From positions 2,482,501 to 2,546,500 of the forward strand of contig NC_089453.1 in NCBI RefSeq assembly GCF_026210795.1: a DNA stretch of 64,000 nucleotides. The letters are read 5' to 3'. The first letter of the stretch is position 1. Each line of letters starts with the position of its first letter. Below the pieces are notes generated by a model. That model made no database searches. It was not told the origin of the DNA and worked only from the letters and a program-made list of their open reading frames with translations. Positions 57,526 through 64,000 of this stretch are shown one piece after another. The DNA comes from Rhizophagus irregularis. Taxonomy: Eukaryota; Glomeromycota; Glomeromycetes; Glomerales; Glomeraceae. A program made the translations under genes and the position numbers.

Positions 57526-60200
57526 TACAAATTTATTGAATTGTTACTTGTTTTTTTAAACTTATTAATGTATTTATGTATGATTTATCTATTCTAATTT
57601 AAAGTCTTTTTATAAATGACTTTACTAAAACACGCCATTCGTTGGTTCTTAACGCCATAGTAGTATGTGATTTCACAAAATCTATAGCCTAAACTAAACA
57701 AGTTGTATTAATTAAAATTGCTCAGCACTCTTAAAAATGGTCGGAAAAAAGAATTTGAATAATACTATATTTTTTTTTTGTACTAGAAATTTTGCGAAAT
57801 AAAAAAAAATCAAAAAACTTATAAAAATATAAATGAAGTATGTGCTGCAGTATTAAGTACTTTGATGTGAATATAGTTGTTAAATTAATAGAATCAGACT
57901 ATTAATAATATAGAATAAAAAGTTAGGGTAATAAATAAAGAAATACATAAATCATATAACTGTGGTGTTGAACACCGCGGAGTGAGATATAATTTTTGCA
58001 ACATAATATCAAGCAATACATATAAACCATAATAAATTTAGAGTTATAATTTTTACTTTCGAGTGTTGCTGAAGGAAAAGGATTGGCCGACGAAAAGAAG
58101 CTATTATTGTCTTAGTAAACTACTCTTAGGGGTTTATCAGTTTGGATTATTAAACTCGAAAATAAAGCTCCACATGAGCCAGCTCAAGCTTAGTTGAGCT
58201 GATTATCGAAATAACCAAACCCAGTTCGTTTAGAGCCAACTTTCAGGCCAAGCCTTAAGGTAGCTTGGAGCTGAGCCAAGACATATGATTTTATCGAAAA
58301 AACAAAAATTCTCATATTGAATACAAACTTTCTATAAACAAAATTAACTAATATTATCGTAGCTTAACTGTTAATATAATATTTAGAAAGCTTAGTATAA
58401 GATTCACATCGGCGGATTTAAGGAACCACCTGATAGACTATCACTAAATTGTTCAATGTAAAATAAAATGTAAAAAACTCATTTCTCATCTGCATAATAA
58501 TTATAATAATTTTAATTTGTATTATTATAAATTATGTTAAAAATTTATATAGTACAATCATAGCTACGAATATTTTTAAAAGTATTTTGAGATTCAATAA
58601 ATTTTTTTATGGAAATTGTATATTTTTTAATTAATTCATATTTTACACAAAAAAAAGTTATTATATAAAGTGAGATCCCATAACAGATATTATCAATATT
58701 ACTAAGAAACAAATTTTATTGTATTTTGGTTTAAACCAAGTATTTATCAAAAGAGTGAATTTATTTACCGCACCCTGCGTTACAAAGCATCCTTCCTTTT
58801 TTGTAAATTATTTATGTCGATCTTTAGTTTATACAAAATAGAAGAATAGTACATACTATATACGTAAGAGTTTTAATCAAATAGCATTTAATGGAATGGA
58901 AATAAAGTAATATTTATAGCAATATTAATGTTGCAATAATTACTATGACTATTTTAATTTAGACATAAAATTATTTTTATCCACATCGCAAATAATGTAT
59001 AATCAACAACTAACGCAATTATAAATTTTGCTGATTTTTACGCGGAGCTTCGATTGAACCTAAACCATTCTAATCTACATTTCGTAAATTATGTATTCTC
59101 CAAAAGGAGTAAATCAATCGGGAGACTTATAGAAAAATAATTCTGACATAAATTACATATTTGTTGTACACTTGTACGGCTCTAGAAATCACGTAATCCA
59201 AATTCTTGTGATTCGAATTTTTTAGATTATTTCATAGTATAAATTTTATGCATTTTATGTGTTTCAGCTAACTACTGACCATTATTTTATAATATTTTCA
59301 CATTACATATATCACATAAATTTTATTATTAAAATAACAAGTGTAAATAATGTAAACTGCTTTTTTAACGTATGATCAGTTGACTACATCTGTAAAAAAT
59401 TCTATATAAAACGCTATGGGTTATGACAGATATAAAATGTGAGAGTATTGCTGATCAATTTTCGCTCGATCAGTAAGACTGAAATGTTAATTAATTTTTA
59501 TCACATTTTTTTTTATTTGTTATAACTCGATAATTAATCTATTTTTCATGAAACAAATAAATGCAAATTATGCAGCCAATGGTCACAATTATACTAAAAA
59601 TACAAATGAAAAGGAGTATGCTTATACTAAATATCAAAATATATATATTACTTCAGTTCCTTTTCAATGTTTAGTAAAATTTTCTAAAAAAATCAAATAA
59701 AATTGGTCGATCGAAGACAAAATTCAATAATCACAAAATAGGGGATAAACTATTATTTTTTCGATGAACTTAATATTATAAAGTGCATAAAATATTAAAA
59801 AATCTTTTAACAGAAACAGCGGCCAAAATAAAATATTATGTATGTCTCTATAAATATAGGCTTAAGTATTAAAGTCACACGTATTAATAATGACAAGGGA
59901 TATACTGTAGATAAAAGATGTGATAACCTTGGCTGCAGTTAATAAAATAAAAATTTTTTTTTTTATTATAAAATTTTTATAATAAACCTTCTAGATAAAA
60001 CGTGCACTTTTATTATAACTTTTAATTAAATTTCAATATTTACCAAAATTTATTTCCCGATTTTATCCTCTATTAAGTTCTTCTTTGTATATAATAAAAA
60101 AATCGTAATAAAAAAAAATTTTTTTTTTCGTTGTGCGTATACGTATGACAAGCGGAAAACAAAAAAAAAAAATCCTTTTTCAAATGATTTTAAACTATCA
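57526..60200. other. Segmental flank then intergenic, no gene seen
   Basis: 58010-58740 shares landmarks with the B and D flanks (AAAGCTCCACATGAGC, CCTTAAGGTAG.TTGGA.CTGAGCC). From 58750 to 60200 the sequence is AT-rich single-copy-looking DNA without a convincing frame. Confidence 0.5.
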
Positions 60201-60449
60201 TATATAAAGACCATCGAAAGAAGCGTACTTATTTCCTTACCTCCTATTTTAATATTATAATTTTTTTTTCCTTACTTAACGCGAGAAATATTAAAAAAAT
60301 AAGTTTTTTTTCATAATTTCCTTTAAACATCTTTGGAGGTCTCACTTATTAATAATTCTTTATATTTTACTTTTAAAATATTGTACTTTTGTTACATTTC
60401 ACGTTCAGTCTATTTAATTGTGTACCTTATTTAAACGTTTCAAAGAAAC

Positions 60450-61313
60450 ATGAGTATTATTCCATTACAAAATTTTGGATTGTTCTATCAGCCACTGGAT
60501 GATAATAATATTTATCATATTAATTGTAAAATGTTTTTACAACCTCAAAATCCGGAAATTATTTTTTTATCGGAAGATGATTATGATTATGAATTCTTTT
60601 ACCAGAATTCAAATGCGAATTATCACGTTACATGCAAATTATTGTCACATCCTTTGATCATAAATATATTAAACAAGGAAATTTATGGAATAGATTTTGA
60701 TGTAAATGAATTGAAACGCAAATATACCTTGACTTTGGATCAAAAATTAAATCTCGAATTAAATTTGAAGAATTTCCTTCCTTTCGTTCAAGAGCAAATT
60801 TTAAAAAGGTTCGTATCCTTTATAACTAAAATTTTTATATTAAAAATGTACACCGAGTTTTGACGCTTGAAATCATTGTCAATTCGTTATTATAGCACCT
60901 CCCGCGTTGCAGAAGCTCCTACAAATTTTCAAGGAAATATAAATTTTAATACTTCAATCTCAACCCAAGCGACAGTAATTCAGCCTGTACAAAACTATAA
61001 ATCATCTAATGAACTTGGATTATTTTATCAACCACCAAATGATGATATCATTTATCATGTGAATTGCAAACCGATTGTACCTGACATTCAAGTTTACGAT
61101 GATGTTTACGATTACGAGTTCTTTCACCTTGCAAGGTATCATGTTACATGTAAATCATTGATTCATTCTTCGATTATTAACATATTAAATAAGGAAATTT
61201 ATGGAAGAGATTATGATGCAAATGACTTAAAACGTGAACGTAGTATTACTCTATATCAAAAATTTAATCTAGAACTAAATTTGAAAGATTTTCTTTCTTC
61301 TATACATTTCTGA
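60450..61313 (+). CDS. Two-repeat protein of unknown function
   Basis: Two exons, 60450-60808 and 60896-61313 (intron GTTCGT...TTATAG, phase 2), 258 residues. Each exon encodes one copy of a repeat of about 100 residues: GLFYQP..D..IYH.NCK, then YDYEFF...YHVTCK.L.H, then IINILNKEIYG.D.D.N.LKR, then TL.QK.NLELNLK.FL. The second copy is preceded by a Ser/Thr/Gln-rich linker. The repeated NCK/TCK cysteines suggest a small fold repeated by exon duplication. No signal peptide or membrane segment is seen. I do not recognise the family. A TATATAAAG lies at 60201-60209, about 240 bp upstream. Confidence 0.65.
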
Positions 61314-62029
61314 TTAGATACTAATGTCTATTCATGAAAATGTTGAAAGGAATACGACATGAACTATTTTAATTATTAATGGGAAAATCCGTTTCGGAAT
61401 TACCAAAATTTGTATAGTATTTATACTTAGTCATTAAGAATTTGAACCTGTATGAGTTTTTTTATTAAATTACAATTTCGAGCTGTGTATTTTTAATTGA
61501 ATTTTAAAATTTTTAGGCAATTAGTATTTTTAATCAGGTTAGCAATCTGTAGTTTCTTAATAAATTAAAATTTAATAAAGAAGTGAGCACTTTTGCAAAT
61601 GTATTTTATTTTAACAAACAAGAATTAATAAATATGCTTATTTGAATTAAGTGTATATATTTCTTTAATTTTCATTTACATTATTAATAAACTTCTTTGA
61701 TTAATGGAAGTTGCTTGGATAGTAATAACCAGATAAAAAAATACCATATTTTATTTAGCACAATCATAATTTAATCGCTACTTAAACTATACGAATCAAT
61801 ACTCTATCGCTATTATCCGTCGGTTTTATATTTATTCGACAGAAATCTATTTGAGATATAGGCTTCAGCGCGCGACTTCAGCCAACCGTCTTTCTGATAT
61901 TTTCTCAAACCCAGATCTGATGTATCAGATATGGGACATGGTCAGTTGTGATATAATAATGTGTGGCGCAGCTGCAATCACAATGGTGTGTGTGGGTGAA
62001 TGACTCGGAGAAAACTCAGGAAATTATTA
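61314..62029. other. Intergenic, no gene seen
   Basis: AT-rich 3' flank of the two-repeat gene. The open frame starting at 61963 shows no recognisable features. Confidence 0.45.
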
Positions 62030-62480
62030 GTGTCCAACTTCATATGTACGAAACTTCATATTTACGAAAGAATGAATTCATATCAGGGATAGCCTTATTA
62101 TATTTGGCACTTAACTCTTTCATATTTGAGAATGTGCAAGTGTGCAACTTCATAATAATTAGTATCAGGATTATAAACCGGTCAAATGTATGAAATCAAA
62201 AAATTATCTCTCCATATTCGAAATCATGAAACTTCTCTTGCATTATCTTATTCGATCTATTTGTCCCAGGACTATATAGTCCGGTAAATCTTCAACTTTG
62301 GTTAGTCACGTAAAACAAGCTTTCGTATTGGGAATATGTGTAAAAAATATGAAACTTTCTCCTGCATCTCTCTTTCATATTAGGAATGCATTAAAAGATG
62401 AAACTTTTCCTTTCATCTATCTAGGAATATATGAAACATGAAACTTCTCCTGCATTTACCCTTAATATTAACATATTGGT
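62030..62480. repeat. Degenerate repeats of ATGAAACTTCTCCTGCAT type
   Basis: Five or more imperfect copies of (TT)CATATT.GGAAT...ATGAAACTT(C)TCC at 60-80 bp spacing. Non-coding. Confidence 0.4.
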
Positions 62481-64000
62481 AAATGTGAGTCACGCAAAAT
62501 ATTTTGGGTAAAAGATGTAGATCTTCGTTAAGTCGGGCCAAATTTATAGTGTCGGCCAAAGCTAATTTAAGATCACGGGACAATCATTTACTGCGCTTCT
62601 TTTTCTCCAAGTAAAAAAAAAGAGAAGTATTATAACACATCAAGAAGGCTTTCAGCGTCTAAAACTATCAAGGCATGACATGAAATTACTTAATAATTGA
62701 TGTAATCAATAACGTAAATCGTAAATACAGCCACATCATCAATAAACAAATATACTTGCCTATTTTTTTTTGTTGAGGAAATTTCTTTATACATTAAATA
62801 GACGACAATTTAATTTAATTTAGCCAGTGGACAAATCCTGCTGATTATTTTCATATTAAAAAGTGTAAAGGAAATTAAGTCAGAACTTGCTTTATTAAAT
62901 ATTTTCAAATAACGAGCTTACCAAATGTATAATTTTATATTTAAATAATTTTTTTTTTTTCGAAAGGACGAGCTTGTCAATGTTAAATTATATATTCTTT
63001 TTTTTTTAAAAAAAAAAATGATTATTGTTTTTAAAAGTCCCAATTATCTGGTATAGTATATATATTTTTCGAAGAATTAAATATATTAAATACATTATTA
63101 AAAAAAAATTATGACATTACCACGTATTGCGCGAAGAAGATAATCATAAGAGAGAACTTGCCATTTTTATATTTTCATTTGGAAAAAGCATACCATTTTT
63201 ATATATTCATTTATATTGAAAAAATTAACGTTGAACAAAAAGCATCTTTCATGCAATTAACTTTATGGGGACATATGGTTTGGTAGAATATCTACAATTA
63301 CCTAATTACTTTGTTAAAAAAATTGAATCACATGATATGATCTGCATGCGCCAAAATTTATTAAACTTCAAACACTTCATACAAAAAGAATTATTTTCGC
63401 TGTATTTATATATACAGTATATAAGCATATTTAAAAAAAGTTGTTCTTGTAATCTTATTTTGATCAAAATAAAATTTGAATATTGAGAATTATATGTAAG
63501 AATTAATTGTAAATTTTCTTATTAAATATTCAAATTTTTATAGATCAAGGACTGACTTTCTATTACTTTTGTCAATAAGTTTAATAATAATAATGTCCAA
63601 ATTTATAATATATAACAAGTATGGATCGCATTCATTTTTCTGACAATCATTTTAACGACAATTATCTCAAAGGATATTTACGTGAATTTTAGTAAATTTT
63701 GAGGTAAGGAAACTAAGATTAGAATTAGTAGGGTTAGGATAAGGTTAAGGGCACTTAACGTTGGCCGGAATTTAAATTAACAAGAAAAAAAATTTGTTAA
63801 ATAAGTCAAAAATGACATTCAAAATCATTTGACACTTTATCATTATTTTTGTTTTTATCTCCGTATTCCTGAGAAAGAATTGAGATCAGATTCTAATGAA
63901 AATATTTCTTTTTTTTTATGAAAATTTCGATGTCAATACGGTACAATAAATTTATATTCAAAATATACAGTATCTGTAATATCAATTAATGTATCCATAT
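62481..64000. other. Intergenic, no gene seen
   Basis: AT-rich; the short frame 63265-63486 is compositional. A TTAGGGTTAGG-like patch (GTAGGGTTAGGATAAGG) at about 63729-63746 is too short to be telomeric. Confidence 0.45.

Noticed and set aside
63725-63750. Telomere-like TTAGGG words
   Set aside because: Only one or two imperfect copies (GGGTTAGGATAAGG), too few for a telomere or interstitial telomeric repeat.
1-64000. tRNA and rRNA genes
   Set aside because: I looked for cloverleaf-like B-box words (GGTTCGA.TCC) and conserved rRNA segments and found none convincing; a covariance-model scan would settle this.

Overview
The window looks like nuclear DNA of an arbuscular mycorrhizal fungus, most likely Rhizophagus or a close relative (Glomeromycotina). 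It is very AT-rich, has short GT-AG introns with TACTAA(C/T) branch sites, and is dense in TIR transposons. It carries a single-exon F-box/LRR-like gene and expanded protein kinases whose N-terminal extension has the CxxC plus 'WTSGN..ID.FIQ' signature I associate with this genus. This assignment rests on recognising families by eye; no search was run.

The dominant content is five kinase loci on the + strand: A (492-4888), B (8232-14884), C (22485-25235), D (34855-40502) and E (50516-56548). Each is a tandem array of near-identical exons of about 0.4 kb, closed by one catalytic (C-lobe) exon. Every array exon runs from the aC/b4 boundary through b4-b5 (YGIT.NP...YMMVL), then directly into a new Cys motif, the WTSGN linker and b1-b2-b3-aC (...LKxLN...FMNE). 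Where the frame is intact, splicing should give proteins with 4 (C), 7 (A) or 12 (B) successive kinase N-lobes and only one C-lobe. All array introns are phase 0. Only the last N-lobe before the C-lobe keeps a good glycine-rich loop (A, B, C, D), so the upstream N-lobes look like pseudo-N-lobes. A, B and C have open frames. D and E are broken by indels, nonsense codons and transposons.

B, C, D and E lie in segmental duplications. They share upstream AT-rich repeat tracts (6410-7960, 20780-22190, 33570-34260) and a conserved downstream region. Comparing copies gives empty sites for several insertions: TA-flanked MITEs at 6861-7097 and 21275-21660, a hAT-like element at 41594-42069, a pogo-like MITE at 57235-57525, a MULE-like element inside an exon of D (37652-39035) and a 3.7 kb TA-flanked element inside an exon of E (50601-54296). 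The last two both contain exon/intron-like tandem arrays with a 114-116 bp period.

Between the arrays lie a Helitron-like element with a polypyrimidine tract (17703-19657), two decayed kinase N-lobe relics (28952-29500, 32610-32852), the F-box gene (29942-31390), and a truncated zinc-ribbon/nuclease-like gene beside a giant-virus-type A32-like ATPase pseudogene (44073-45413). There is also a spliced minus-strand gene of unknown function (45622-47974), a fragment of a lineage-typical repetitive gene (49263-50515) and a two-repeat gene of unknown function (60450-61313). The remaining stretches are AT-rich and I see no gene in them.
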